DNA of 64,000 nucleotides from SHAN690 sp038131955 (GTDB lineage Bacteria > Bacteroidota > Bacteroidia > Flavobacteriales_G > Salibacteraceae). Where the stretch lies: the NCBI GenBank assembly GCA_038131955.1, contig JAYPQK010000001.1, positions 484,214-548,213 of the forward strand. Direction: 5' to 3'. Both the position numbers and the translations under genes were made by a program. This document shows positions 52,419 to 61,332 of this stretch, in pieces. The notes beneath the pieces are model-generated. The model was given only the letters and a program-made list of their open reading frames with translations, did no database searches and was not told the DNA's origin. Positions within the stretch are counted from its first letter, which is position 1. Each line of letters begins with the position of its first letter.

Positions 52419-53173
52419 TGCAGGAGCTCTCTGTGGTCATCATCACGCTCAATGAAGAGCGGAATATCGAGCGGTGCATCAAGAGCGTGCAAGGCCTGGC
52501 CACGGATGTGGTGGTAGTGGATTCACTTTCGACCGATCGAACCCAAGAAATCGCTCGCTCATTGGGAGCACGGGTGGTGGAGCAGCCCTTCCTTGGACAC
52601 ATTGAGCAAAAGAATTTTGCCATTGAACAGGCAAGCCATACTTGGATCTTGTCGCTGGATGCCGATGAGGCCGTGGATGATCAACTGAGATCTTCGATTC
52701 AGGTTGCGTTGACCTCGGGCAAGGCGGATGGCTATCGAATGAATCGACTCACCAATTTCTGTGGTCAATGGATTCGCCATGGAGGGTGGTACCCTGATAC
52801 CAAACTGCGGTTGTTCCGAAAGGGAGAAGGGGCATGGACAGGAACGAATCCGCATGATCGCTACGAACTGAAATCAGGTCTTCGATCGGAATGGCTGAAG
52901 GGCGACCTGCTGCACTATTCATTTTACACGATAGAGGAGCATTTGAGGCAGATCGACAAATTCACGGACATTGCTGCGGAGGCCAAGTGGAAGAAGGGTG
53001 TTCTGTCCAACGGACTCAAGATCTTGGTCAAGCCTGTCGCGAAATTCATCAAGTGCTACCTACTGAAGCTAGGCTTTCTGGATGGCTATTTCGGATGGGT
53101 CATCGCCAAGAACTCTGCCTATGCGACCTACCTTCGCTACACGAAATTGCGCGCAATTCAATCCAAGGCATGA
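52418..53173 (+). CDS. Family 2 glycosyltransferase (LPS core type)
   Basis: 251 residues. The GT-A fold motifs VVIITLNEERNIERC, VVVDSLSTDRT and the DAD-like LSLDADEAVDD indicate a GT2 enzyme like the LPS-core beta-glucosyltransferases (WaaE/KdtX-like). The C-terminal region is hydrophobic and basic, so it is probably peripheral on the inner membrane. ATG overlaps the murF-alr stop by one base and its own stop overlaps the GT4 gene by 4, so it belongs to a coupled run. Sugar unknown. Confidence 0.87.
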   Translation: MQELSVVIITLNEERNIERCIKSVQGLATDVVVVDSLSTDRTQEIARSLGARVVEQPFLGHIEQKNFAIEQASHTWILSLDADEAVDDQLRSSIQVALTSGKADGYRMNRLTNFCGQWIRHGGWYPDTKLRLFRKGEGAWTGTNPHDRYELKSGLRSEWLKGDLLHYSFYTIEEHLRQIDKFTDIAAEAKWKKGVLSNGLKILVKPVAKFIKCYLLKLGFLDGYFGWVIAKNSAYATYLRYTKLRAIQSKA

Positions 53174-54288
53174 AGGTCCTTCACATCACATCCCCCAAAA
53201 CCTGGCGTGGAGGTGAGCAGCAGCTCATCTACTTAGCAGAAGAGCTGAAGGGGTTGGGAATTGAGCAAGTGATCCTTTGTCCGTTCAATTCTGCCGTACA
53301 CAAGTATTGCCTGAAGCACCACTTTCCGCATGTTACCTACTTCAAGGGCTTCTCTGCCAATCCCATGGTAGCCTTTCGGGTTTCCCATGTTTGTGGAAGA
53401 GAGGGCGTAGACTTGATCCATGTCCACGATTCTCATGCACACAACTTTGCTGTACTTAGTGCAGTATTGACCAACAACAGCGCACCGATCATCGTATCCC
53501 GTCGAGTGGATTTTGCGATCCAAGGCACGTCGATGTCGCTTTTTAAGTACAACTATCCCAACATCCGGAAGATCGTGTGTGTATCTCAAGCGATTCGAGA
53601 TATCATGGCGGATTCCATTGAAGATGCCGAGAAGCTCACGGTAGTGCATTCGGGGATTGACCTGGGTCGATTTGAAGGAATTAAGGTAGGTCGAAGCCTT
53701 CGGGAGGAGTTTGGTGTTCCCGACGACCACGCTTTGGTCGGAAAGGTGGCGGCGCTAGCTCCGCATAAGGATTACCCCACCTTTATTCGAACGGCGAAGC
53801 GACTGATCGAACAAGGCGAGCGGATCCGTTTTGTAGCGATCGGTGAGGGCCCCGAGAGGAAGGAGGTCGAAGGCCTGATCGAAGCAGCGGGGATGGAAGA
53901 CCATATTCACCTGATAGGGTTCAGAGACCATATCCCGGCGTTGCTTAAGGAGCTGGATCTCTTTCTCATCACTTCCAAAACCGAGGGATTAGGTACCTCT
54001 ATCCTCGACGCACTAGCGAGCCGGGTTCCTGTAGTAGCTACCAAGGCGGGAGGAATTGTGGAGATCGTGAAGCACGAGCAGACCGGTTTGCTGTGTGAAG
54101 TAGATGATGATCAGTGTTTGGCAGATGCCGTGGTTAGAATGCTCCGTGACCCTTCCTTGCAAGACAGCTGCAAAGCGGGAGGTTGGGAAGTGGTTCAAGG
54201 GTTCTCCAAGCACATCACGGCTAAAAAGACCTTTGCGATCTACGAAGAGGTCTTGGAGAACACCCAGGATAAAGAGGAGACCCCATAG
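53170..54288 (+). CDS. Family 4 glycosyltransferase
   Basis: 372 residues from ATG 53170; the longer frame upstream overlaps the GT2 gene and is unlike the family. GT-B fold with the N-terminal GGEQQLIYL loop and the GT4 C-domain motif KTEGLGTSILDALASRVPVVATKAGG (E-x7-E pattern). Likely adds a sugar to LPS or capsule. Its last 49 bases are antisense to the 3' end of the O-antigen-ligase-like gene on the other strand. Confidence 0.9.
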   Translation: MKVLHITSPKTWRGGEQQLIYLAEELKGLGIEQVILCPFNSAVHKYCLKHHFPHVTYFKGFSANPMVAFRVSHVCGREGVDLIHVHDSHAHNFAVLSAVLTNNSAPIIVSRRVDFAIQGTSMSLFKYNYPNIRKIVCVSQAIRDIMADSIEDAEKLTVVHSGIDLGRFEGIKVGRSLREEFGVPDDHALVGKVAALAPHKDYPTFIRTAKRLIEQGERIRFVAIGEGPERKEVEGLIEAAGMEDHIHLIGFRDHIPALLKELDLFLITSKTEGLGTSILDALASRVPVVATKAGGIVEIVKHEQTGLLCEVDDDQCLADAVVRMLRDPSLQDSCKAGGWEVVQGFSKHITAKKTFAIYEEVLENTQDKEETP

Positions 54289-55829
54289 AGCAAGAACATG
54301 TGGAAAAAGGCGTAGAGGGTAACTCCAACTTGCGTCTCAAGCGTGTCTTCGTTCAACATGCTTGCATACAAGATGATGGCGAAGCCAATGTAAATGAAGG
54401 AGTTGGCATTCCGCAAAAAGAGGAAAGGAGACAGGATGCTAAGGATGAAGACAACCAGTCCGACGAGTCCCAGCAGAATGCCGATACTGAGGAATTGATT
54501 ATGGGCGCGGAGGCGGTTCTTCTCGCTCAGCTTCGACCCCGTGCGGTCGTACATCTCTTCAAACGCAGTTGGCGCATCGCCGGTGCCTACGCCGAATATG
54601 GCGTGCTCTGATAGGATCTTCCAACCGGTTTTCCAGTAGACGAAGCGCTGGGTGACGGAGTGTCCTTGAACCCCTTTTTCATTGATCATACGATCCACTT
54701 CCCAGATCACGGTATAAATACGGTTGTCGACGGGATTTCCGTAGGTGAATCTGACGTTGGCGATGCCATTCTCAATCGCACTTACGTCTTCTTCAGTGAG
54801 AGAATTCACTCCAACAGAATCTTTGCGCAGACCTTTGCTGGTCAGGTAGCGCATCACCGTTGCGTTGATCGGATGTCCGATCTTGTCTTTCCCGGTCCAA
54901 AAAGGACGATCGCTGCGCTTATCCCACTGTTTCGCCAGTTCGCCCCAAGCCACATAGAAGTGGATGTAGTGTCCGTTCTCCAGCATCAAGTTGACGGAGT
55001 CGTGTTTGTAGGCTTCTCCACCTGCCGAATGGGTTTCGAGTTCCTGAAAGTTGGGTGCTTCATCGGGGTAGAAGGCATCTACTTGCAGAAGGATATATCC
55101 ACCAACCAATAGGGGAGTGAGAGAGAGGATGGTCATGGACATGGTCCTGAAGCGTTGTTGCTTGATGTACGCCAAGGAATAGAAAAGCAGAAGGTAGCTA
55201 GCGAGCAGCCAGATAACGATTCCCGTCATGCTTTGTAGAATCAGCAGGAAGATGCTCAACCAAATTGCCAATACAACACTCACCACCCTCATCGTGAGGT
55301 TGCCATTGGCGTTCCAAGCAATGTTCAATAGGAACAAATAGGAAAGGCACACCATCAGCGAGTAGCGGATATGAGAGGTGAACAAGGAAAGCTCTCGGTA
55401 ATCAAAGCTCGGGTCGTCCCTCACCTGAATGAATTCCCAGGTGGAAAGAAAGGAGGTGCCTATCACGGCTAGGATGAATAGCCAGATCAGTGCCCTAAAC
55501 TCTTTGCGCTCTAGTGGTTTTGAGAGAGGGATAACCACGGCGAAAAGGAGCAAGGGAAGACGAATGCGCAGGTCCCAAAAACCTCGCTCAATATCGTAAG
55601 ACCAAAGCAGGGCGATGACGTGCAGAAGGTAGAAGGCGATCATCAATAGCGGCACAGGCTGCCGCGAGAGTTCTTTGATCCGAGACTGGAACTGACCCTC
55701 CATTAGGAAGTTTACAGCCAAGGCTATTCCACCTATACTCAAGAAGGCTTTTGACAAGGGTAAACCTACCACGATAAGCGCGAGTGCGCCGAGGTATATC
55801 CAACGATGGATATGAGGTTTTAACAGCAT
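54240..55829 (-). CDS. O-antigen ligase-like polytopic membrane protein
   Basis: 529 residues with about ten membrane segments, and a long extracytoplasmic loop (about residues 260-420) ending in TGWKILSEHAIFGVGTGDAP, the usual position of the WaaL-type signature (GWxxFxxxxxxGxG). This family transfers or polymerises O-antigen onto lipid A-core; which of the two cannot be told. The loop is longer than usual. The C-terminal part has two more segments (GLVGLVVFILSILSPF). Convergent with GT4, overlapping by 49 bases. It follows the S41 gene by 38 bases. Confidence 0.85.
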   Translation of the reverse strand: MLLKPHIHRWIYLGALALIVVGLPLSKAFLSIGGIALAVNFLMEGQFQSRIKELSRQPVPLLMIAFYLLHVIALLWSYDIERGFWDLRIRLPLLLFAVVIPLSKPLERKEFRALIWLFILAVIGTSFLSTWEFIQVRDDPSFDYRELSLFTSHIRYSLMVCLSYLFLLNIAWNANGNLTMRVVSVVLAIWLSIFLLILQSMTGIVIWLLASYLLLFYSLAYIKQQRFRTMSMTILSLTPLLVGGYILLQVDAFYPDEAPNFQELETHSAGGEAYKHDSVNLMLENGHYIHFYVAWGELAKQWDKRSDRPFWTGKDKIGHPINATVMRYLTSKGLRKDSVGVNSLTEEDVSAIENGIANVRFTYGNPVDNRIYTVIWEVDRMINEKGVQGHSVTQRFVYWKTGWKILSEHAIFGVGTGDAPTAFEEMYDRTGSKLSEKNRLRAHNQFLSIGILLGLVGLVVFILSILSPFLFLRNANSFIYIGFAIILYASMLNEDTLETQVGVTLYAFFHMFLLYGVSSLSWVFSKTSS

Positions 55830-55867
55830 AGGTTAGGTCCGAAGGTAGGACAAAAGAGGTCGTCAGA

Positions 55868-57544
55868 TCACCCCTTTTTTGTCGTGCAATGATCGCACGT
55901 TCCATCGAGAACGGAGCGATAATACTTGCTGTTGTTCAGCACTTCCTTTGCCTTGTTCACCTCAGGATCGTGATGCATATAGGCACGGATCCGTCCTTTA
56001 GAAAAGTAATAACGACCAGCGATCTCGTTCTCGAGGATCACTTGAATCTCATGACGAAACTTGAACATATCCGAGCGCTTATCGCGCTCGAGTTTTTCGG
56101 AGAGCACGGCAAACTCTTCGTTCACATCCTCCCAAAACTCGTCCTCTTCGATCACTTCCTTGAGCTCTTTCATCATTTCGGTACTCGAGGTGCGGTATTC
56201 AAAATCTCGGCTCAGAGCGAAATCCACGAAGGATTGAATCTCTTGATCCGTGAGAGCGAACTCTTCCGGAGGGGCGATGCTGTCGTGAGAGAAATAATAA
56301 TCGGTAGCGAAGTCGAAAATGATGTTTTCACCGAGCAAGGTAGCGAGGAGATCACGGTATTCTTCTAGCTCAACTTCAATGTCCGGGAGGATGCCTTCGC
56401 CATCATGGACCACGCGTCCGTTGCGGGTTTGAAACTCAGTGATCAAAGAATCGGGAACCTCTTGTGCCTTTCCTCGATCGTCGCGTTTGCCGTAATCGAT
56501 CCGTTGAATGCAACGACCGCTTGGAGTGTAGTACTTGGCGATGGTCATCTTGAGCATGGAGTTGTAGCTCAAGTTGGTTGTGGTTTGCACCAAGCCTTTA
56601 CCAAAGCTGTTCTGTCCGATCACAACGCCTCGGTCCAGGTCTTGGAGTGAACCCGATACGATCTCGGAGGCCGATGCTGAACCCTCGTCGATCAATACCA
56701 CGAGCGGTATCTCCATATCGAGTGGGGCATTCAAGGCTCGATGTAGGCTGTAGTGATCCTTGATCTTTCCTTTGGTCTCCACCACTTTTTCTCCTTTAGG
56801 AATGAAGAAGTTGACAATATTGACCGCTTCGTGAAGGAGACCACCGCCGTTTCCTCTAAGGTCTAGAATGACCTTTTCCATGCCTTGGCCTTTGAGGTCT
56901 TCGAAGGCCCTTTTTACATCACGACTCGCGGTTTGAGTGAAGCTTCTCAGGTTGATGTACCCGATCTCGTCGTCGATCATGCCGTAGTACGGCACGTCAT
57001 CCAACTTGATCTTTTCTCGAACGATGGTGGTGGTGACCTCTTCATCCGTGGCGGCGCGATAGACGGTCACTTTCACTTCTGTGCCTGACTCGCCTTTCAA
57101 CATTGCGCTCAGATCCGAGGTGTTCTTTCCTTCTGCTTTGATCCCTTCTACCTCAATGATCACATCACCGGCTTCCAGGCCGGCTTTTGTTGCGGGAGAG
57201 TTTTCATAGGGCTCGGTGATCATGACCTTGCCATCCCGGGTTCCGATCAGCGCGCCGATGCCGCCGTATTCGTGGGTCGTCATGAAGCGATAGTCTTCGA
57301 TATCTGCCTCTGCAATGTAGTTGGTATAGGGGTCGAGCGAGGATAACATGGCGTCAATCCCGGTCTTTACCAACTTGCCTGGATTGGTTTCTTCCACGTA
57401 GTTCACATTGATCTCGCGATACACGCTACTGAAGATGTCGAGGTTCTTCGAAATCTCGAAATAGCTGTCAATGTAACCGGTGGAGAAGATGGCTACAACG
57501 CCTATGGTGAACGCAATAGCGGCTTTTTTTACAAATGATCTCAT
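55868..57544 (-). CDS. S41-family carboxy-terminal processing protease with C-terminal CxxC
   Basis: 558 residues. An N-terminal signal-anchor (7-24), PDZ domain (about 95-165, IGALIGTRDG, GLEAGDVIIEVEG) and catalytic domain with Ser291 (GSASASEIVS) and Lys316 (SFGKGLVQT), 25 apart. After the protease domain comes a helical tail of about 150 residues ending in CDHC (GTCDHCTTKKG), a CxxC pair that could bind metal or form a redox disulfide; the other S41 protein here lacks it. It lies 9 bases past yidD in the DUF4271-hemD-rnpA-yidD-S41 block, a known flavobacterial order. Confidence 0.92.
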   Translation of the reverse strand: MRSFVKKAAIAFTIGVVAIFSTGYIDSYFEISKNLDIFSSVYREINVNYVEETNPGKLVKTGIDAMLSSLDPYTNYIAEADIEDYRFMTTHEYGGIGALIGTRDGKVMITEPYENSPATKAGLEAGDVIIEVEGIKAEGKNTSDLSAMLKGESGTEVKVTVYRAATDEEVTTTIVREKIKLDDVPYYGMIDDEIGYINLRSFTQTASRDVKRAFEDLKGQGMEKVILDLRGNGGGLLHEAVNIVNFFIPKGEKVVETKGKIKDHYSLHRALNAPLDMEIPLVVLIDEGSASASEIVSGSLQDLDRGVVIGQNSFGKGLVQTTTNLSYNSMLKMTIAKYYTPSGRCIQRIDYGKRDDRGKAQEVPDSLITEFQTRNGRVVHDGEGILPDIEVELEEYRDLLATLLGENIIFDFATDYYFSHDSIAPPEEFALTDQEIQSFVDFALSRDFEYRTSSTEMMKELKEVIEEDEFWEDVNEEFAVLSEKLERDKRSDMFKFRHEIQVILENEIAGRYYFSKGRIRAYMHHDPEVNKAKEVLNNSKYYRSVLDGTCDHCTTKKG

Positions 57545-57553
57545 ATCCTACAA

Positions 57554-57766
57554 TTATGGCACGGGATCATAGCCACTACCACCCCATGGGTGACACGAAC
57601 CGATGCGTTTGACGGCGAGCCAACCTCCTTTAAACGCTCCGTGCTTGCGGATAGCCTGAACGCTATATTCCGAGCAAGTGGGGGTGTACCTGCAGGTCGC
57701 AGGAAAGAAGGGAGAAATGGCTCCCTGATAAAAACGGATCAGTACGATGAATAGTTTGCTAAGCAT
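57554..57766 (-). CDS. yidD: YidD membrane-protein insertion efficiency factor
   Basis: 70 residues from ATG 57766. The family motifs FYQGAISPFFPATCRYTPTCS, AIRKHG and CHPWGGSGYDPVP are intact, with three conserved cysteines. The ORF extends upstream to 57823 but that overlaps rnpA without similarity. It helps YidC-dependent insertion and normally sits next to rnpA, as here: its start overlaps the rnpA stop by 8 bases. Confidence 0.95.
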   Translation of the reverse strand: MLSKLFIVLIRFYQGAISPFFPATCRYTPTCSEYSVQAIRKHGAFKGGWLAVKRIGSCHPWGGSGYDPVP

Positions 57767-58154
57767 CCTGTGAACGCCCAATTTCCTGTAAAAGTAAAAG
57801 GAATTTAGGGCGCATGAGGTCAAAAGAGATGTTATCAGAGCTAACCGTGACGAACAGGACGGCTAGTTGTTTCCCTTGCCGCTTCAATTGAGCTTCAAGT
57901 TCATGCTTCTGCGTGCGATAGGACTCTCGCATCCATCGCTTGACTCGGTTACGGTCAGTGGCTTTTTTGAAGTGTTTTTTAGGGGCGACGAACCCCACCT
58001 GAAGCGGTACATCTTCCGATAGTTCTACTTCAGACCAAATGGCCAGGACAGGATGCTTGAAGGTACGTTTGCCTTTCGAGAAAATGCTTTCGAAAAGCTT
58101 TTTGTGCTTCAATCTTTCCTCAACGGGAAATGAGAAATCAAGCGTGGACTCCAT
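57759..58154 (-). CDS. rnpA: Ribonuclease P protein component
   Basis: 131 residues; the RNR signature ATDRNRVKRWMRESYR (about residues 65-80) and FVAPKKHFKKA identify the protein subunit that helps RNase P trim tRNA 5' ends. 31 bases downstream of hemD. The rpmH-rnpA pairing of most bacteria is absent here, as is common in Bacteroidota. Confidence 0.95.
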   Translation of the reverse strand: MESTLDFSFPVEERLKHKKLFESIFSKGKRTFKHPVLAIWSEVELSEDVPLQVGFVAPKKHFKKATDRNRVKRWMRESYRTQKHELEAQLKRQGKQLAVLFVTVSSDNISFDLMRPKFLLLLQEIGRSQDA

Positions 58155-58185
58155 TTCCTCAAAGTTCGCTAAAAATGATAGAAGG

Positions 58186-58953
58186 CTACTTGCTGCTCTC
58201 CTTCACATATGCCGCGATAGAAGCGGTCATGGAAGGATACTCGGGAGTAGGTGCCGAACAATCGAGTCGAAGATCATGCTCCGCGATCGCCTTGTGCGTA
58301 GTGGCGCCAAAAGCTGCGATACGTGTCTCCCCTTGAGTGAAATCCGGGAAGTTGTGGAACAAAGACTTGATCCCACTCGGGCTGAAGAAAACGAGCATAT
58401 CGTACTTCACGTCCTCGAGATCGCTCAAGTCACTGATCACCGTGCGGTAGAAGATGGCTCGAGTAAAATTGATGTCTGCCTCTTCCAGTTGATGCGTGAT
58501 ATCTTCTTTCAATTTATCAGCAGATGGAAGAAGGAATCGCTCGTTGCCGTGCTTCTTGATCAACGGCATAAGGTCACTGAATCGGCGCTCACCAACGAAG
58601 ATCTTGCGCTTTCTGTAAACCACATACTTCTGAAGGTAATAGGCGATCGCCTCAGACATACAGAAGTACTTCATGGTTTCCGGTACGGTCACTCTCGATT
58701 CACCGCACAAACGGAAGAAATGATCTACTGCATTACGCGAAGTGAAGATCACGGCGGTGTGGTCTAGAACCTGAATGCGCTGCTTGCGAAACTCTTGAGC
58801 AGTCAAGCCTTCCACGTGGATGAATGGACGAAAGTCGATCTTCAATTTGAACTTCTTGGCTAGCTCGAAATAGGGGGATTTGTCTCCCTCCGGTTTAGGC
58901 TGACTTACCAGGATGGTCTTGATCTTCTTTTTCGTCTTCGCTGCAGTGCTCAT
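58186..58953 (-). CDS. hemD: Uroporphyrinogen-III synthase
   Basis: Closes the tetrapyrrole ring in heme synthesis. 255 residues; a poorly conserved family recognised here by TSRNAVDHFF, YRTVISDL, FFSPSGIKSL and FGATTHKAI, plus its position between DUF4271 and rnpA. No signal peptide; basic N-terminus. Starts 17 bases after the DUF4271 stop. Confidence 0.9.
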   Translation of the reverse strand: MSTAAKTKKKIKTILVSQPKPEGDKSPYFELAKKFKLKIDFRPFIHVEGLTAQEFRKQRIQVLDHTAVIFTSRNAVDHFFRLCGESRVTVPETMKYFCMSEAIAYYLQKYVVYRKRKIFVGERRFSDLMPLIKKHGNERFLLPSADKLKEDITHQLEEADINFTRAIFYRTVISDLSDLEDVKYDMLVFFSPSGIKSLFHNFPDFTQGETRIAAFGATTHKAIAEHDLRLDCSAPTPEYPSMTASIAAYVKESSK

Positions 58954-58970
58954 ACTGATCTAGTTTTCCG

Positions 58971-59642
58971 TTATCCTTCCCCTTGCCTCAAAATGCTGAC
59001 CACCACCAATATCGGTGGCAGAATTTCGAGCGCGCAAAGGTACAAAACATTATAGACCAAGGAAGCCTGAAGCTCGGATTGTGCAGTACTAAAAAGTCGA
59101 AGTGAGCGCAGTATATAGGTAAGTCCGATCAAAATCAAGCCCGTCCAGATCAATCCTGCTTCGAAGGACTCTGGTCCGAAGGTGAGGGTTATACTCAATG
59201 GGAGTAAGATCAACGCCAGAATGAAATTCAGTTGTAACCATTGAAGGTTGATCAATCTGATCTGCGGGGTAAAGCCGAACAACATGGCTAGGGCTAAGTA
59301 CACCATGGCTCGCCCAATGGTCATTAACAGTAAGGCTCCAAACACCACCCCCAGTGATACCCAGAAACTCTCATTCGAGAATAGGTTGAAATGTTCGGCA
59401 ACTTGAATAATGAAAAGCGAGATCACGAGTAACGCGACCAAGAATAGCGAGATGACAATGCGGTTGTAGGCCCGTTCTTGTCTCACCTGTTGCGTCAGAA
59501 GCGACGTGTTTACCACGGATCGAATGAATAGCGAAAGCCGAGCTCCTTCACTTTGACGCATCAACCCTAAGGCCAATAGGATGGTCAAGAAGGCAAAGAA
59601 CCAGGGGTCAGTTTGTTCCGGGATCAGGGTATTCCATTGCAT
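58971..59642 (-). CDS. DUF4271 integral membrane protein
   Basis: 223 residues with about six membrane helices, matching DUF4271, a Bacteroidota family of unknown function that nearly always precedes hemD. Ends with a short tail (ILRQGEG). First gene of the block leading to the S41 protease. A -7 box ends 7 bases before its ATG. Confidence 0.87.
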   Translation of the reverse strand: MQWNTLIPEQTDPWFFAFLTILLALGLMRQSEGARLSLFIRSVVNTSLLTQQVRQERAYNRIVISLFLVALLVISLFIIQVAEHFNLFSNESFWVSLGVVFGALLLMTIGRAMVYLALAMLFGFTPQIRLINLQWLQLNFILALILLPLSITLTFGPESFEAGLIWTGLILIGLTYILRSLRLFSTAQSELQASLVYNVLYLCALEILPPILVVVSILRQGEG

Positions 59643-59649
59643 CGTATTG

Positions 59650-59657
59650 CAAAACTA
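59650..59657 (-). promoter_or_regulatory. -7 box TAGTTTTG abutting the DUF4271 start
   Basis: TAGTTTTG on the minus strand ends 7 bases (CAATACG) before the ATG, so the operon's message would be leaderless or nearly so. No clear -33 TTG. Confidence 0.45.
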
Positions 59658-59736
59658 CGCGCTGTTAAGTTTCAGAGAAGAATTAGCTGATTTCTACATG
59701 CCCTTTCTTCTAACTTCGCAAGTCAAAGAAGAAATC

Positions 59737-60921
59737 ATGGCGAACCGAGAGGACCGTTTTCAAGGGGTAGATTATTATCAGATCGATGACCTGTTGACCG
59801 ATGAGCACAAGCTGATCCGCGATACTGCAAGAGCTTGGGTTAAGAAAGAAGTTTCACCCATCATTGAGGAGGCCTATGAGAAGGCTGAGTTTCCTCGACA
59901 CTTGATTCAGGGCTTGGCGGAGATCGGTGCATTTGGCCCTTATATCCCTGAGGAATATGGCGGCCCCGGTTTGGATCAGATCTCTTACGGATTGATCATG
60001 CAGGAATTAGAGCGCGGCGATAGCGGCCTTCGGTCAACCGCGTCGGTGCAAAGTTCCCTTGTCATGTATCCGATCTATGCCTACGGATCGGAGGAACAGA
60101 AAATGAAATACATCCCAAAGCTGGCGGCGGGGGAGATGATCGGTTGTTTCGGTCTGACCGAACCTGACCATGGGAGTAATCCTGGGGGAATGGTCACTAA
60201 CTTCAAAGATGATGGCGACCATGTAATCCTAAATGGGGCCAAGATGTGGATCTCCAACGCGCCATTTGCAGACATCGCCGTGGTTTGGGCTAAGAATGAA
60301 GAAGGCCGCATCCACGGACTGATCGTTGAGCGTGGAATGGAAGGATTTTCTACCCCAACTATGCACGGCAAGTGGTCTCTTAGAGCGTCTGATACGGGTG
60401 AATTGGTTTTTCAGAATGTGCGGGTACCAAAGGCGAACATCCTCCCAGGAAAGTCTGGACTGGGGGCCCCACTCGGGTGCTTGGATTCGGCTCGTTATGG
60501 GATCAGCTGGGGAGCGATCGGAGCAGCGATGGATTGCTATGACACGGCTTTGCGGTATGCGCTGGAACGAAAGCAGTTTGGCAGACCGATCGCTGGATTC
60601 CAGTTACAACAGAAGAAGCTGGCCGAAATGGTCACCGAGATTACCAAAGCGCAATTAATGGTGTTTCGCTTGGGACAACTTAAGAACGAAGGAAAGGCCA
60701 CCTCTGCCCAAATATCCATGGCAAAGCGCAACAGCGTGGAGATCGCCATCAACATTGCCCGGGAGTCAAGAACCATCCTCGGTGGAATGGGAATCACCAA
60801 CGAGTATCCGATCATGCGCCATAGCATGAACTTGGAATCTGTGTTGACCTACGAAGGAACACACGACATTCACCTCCTCATCACCGGACTGGATATCACT
60901 GGTGAGAACGCTTTTAAGTGA
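59737..60921 (+). CDS. Acyl-CoA dehydrogenase, glutaryl-CoA dehydrogenase-like
   Basis: 394 residues from ATG 59737 (an upstream ATG at 59698 is unlike the family). FAD-dependent oxidation of an acyl-CoA; the sequence follows glutaryl-CoA dehydrogenase closely (SVQSSLVMYPIYAYGSEEQ, LGCLDSARYGISWG, YEGTHDIH with catalytic Glu in YEGTHD). Glutaryl-CoA arises in lysine and tryptophan breakdown. Stands alone with its own terminator, divergent from DUF4271. Confidence 0.92.
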   Translation: MANREDRFQGVDYYQIDDLLTDEHKLIRDTARAWVKKEVSPIIEEAYEKAEFPRHLIQGLAEIGAFGPYIPEEYGGPGLDQISYGLIMQELERGDSGLRSTASVQSSLVMYPIYAYGSEEQKMKYIPKLAAGEMIGCFGLTEPDHGSNPGGMVTNFKDDGDHVILNGAKMWISNAPFADIAVVWAKNEEGRIHGLIVERGMEGFSTPTMHGKWSLRASDTGELVFQNVRVPKANILPGKSGLGAPLGCLDSARYGISWGAIGAAMDCYDTALRYALERKQFGRPIAGFQLQQKKLAEMVTEITKAQLMVFRLGQLKNEGKATSAQISMAKRNSVEIAINIARESRTILGGMGITNEYPIMRHSMNLESVLTYEGTHDIHLLITGLDITGENAFK

Positions 60922-60947
60922 TAGTCGACATAGAAAGTTTGAAGAAT

Positions 60948-60979
60948 AAAAAAGCCCTCCGGAGAGGGCTCTTTTTTTT
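60948..60979. terminator. Bidirectional terminator after the acyl-CoA dehydrogenase
   Basis: AGCCCTC / GAGGGCT stem over a CGGA loop, A-run before and eight T after, between convergent genes. Confidence 0.85.
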
Positions 60980-60995
60980 CTAAAATGAAAAGCTC

Positions 60996-61223
60996 TTAGT
61001 TACAAGTGCAACCAAAGGCCTCAAACAATGCGATTGCTGCATCGTACTCTTCTTTGCTGTCTGCATCGTCCTCACAAATCTCTACTTCCGTAGACTCAGT
61101 TCCGTCTTCTTCAGTGAAGGTGAGGCCGTCTGGGCAATCTCCACATGTTTGACACTTGTTACAGGATGTCATTCCAAGGCCGAACATGGCCGCAACACCC
61201 AATACGAGTAAACTCTTTTTCAT
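60996..61223 (-). CDS. Small cysteine-rich acidic lipoprotein
   Basis: 75 residues from ATG 61223: signal peptide with lipobox MTSC (about Cys20), then CxxC and CxxxC-like clusters (NKCQTCGDC) and a closing CTC, with many Asp and Glu. Spacing suggests disulfides or metal binding. No family named. A -7 box (61248-61255) lies upstream and a bidirectional terminator downstream, so it is a genuine monocistronic gene. Confidence 0.78.
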   Translation of the reverse strand: MKKSLLVLGVAAMFGLGMTSCNKCQTCGDCPDGLTFTEEDGTESTEVEICEDDADSKEEYDAAIALFEAFGCTCN

Positions 61224-61247
61224 CGGTATTTGGTTTTTGAATTGACC

Positions 61248-61255
61248 CAAATGTA
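61248..61255 (-). promoter_or_regulatory. -7 box TACATTTG of the Cys-rich lipoprotein gene
   Basis: Exact TAnnTTTG match on the minus strand, 24 bases ahead of the ATG; no clear -33. Confidence 0.45.
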
Positions 61256-61332
61256 GGGAAACGAAACTTTCCTTCGTAAGACCACGCTTATTTATAGCGA
61301 GAAAAATCTTGAGTATTCAAGCCAAGGAGAGC

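Noticed and set aside
52891..53169. Upstream extension of the GT4 gene
   Set aside because: It lies inside the GT2 coding region in another frame and has no family similarity; ATG 53170 overlaps the GT2 stop as expected.
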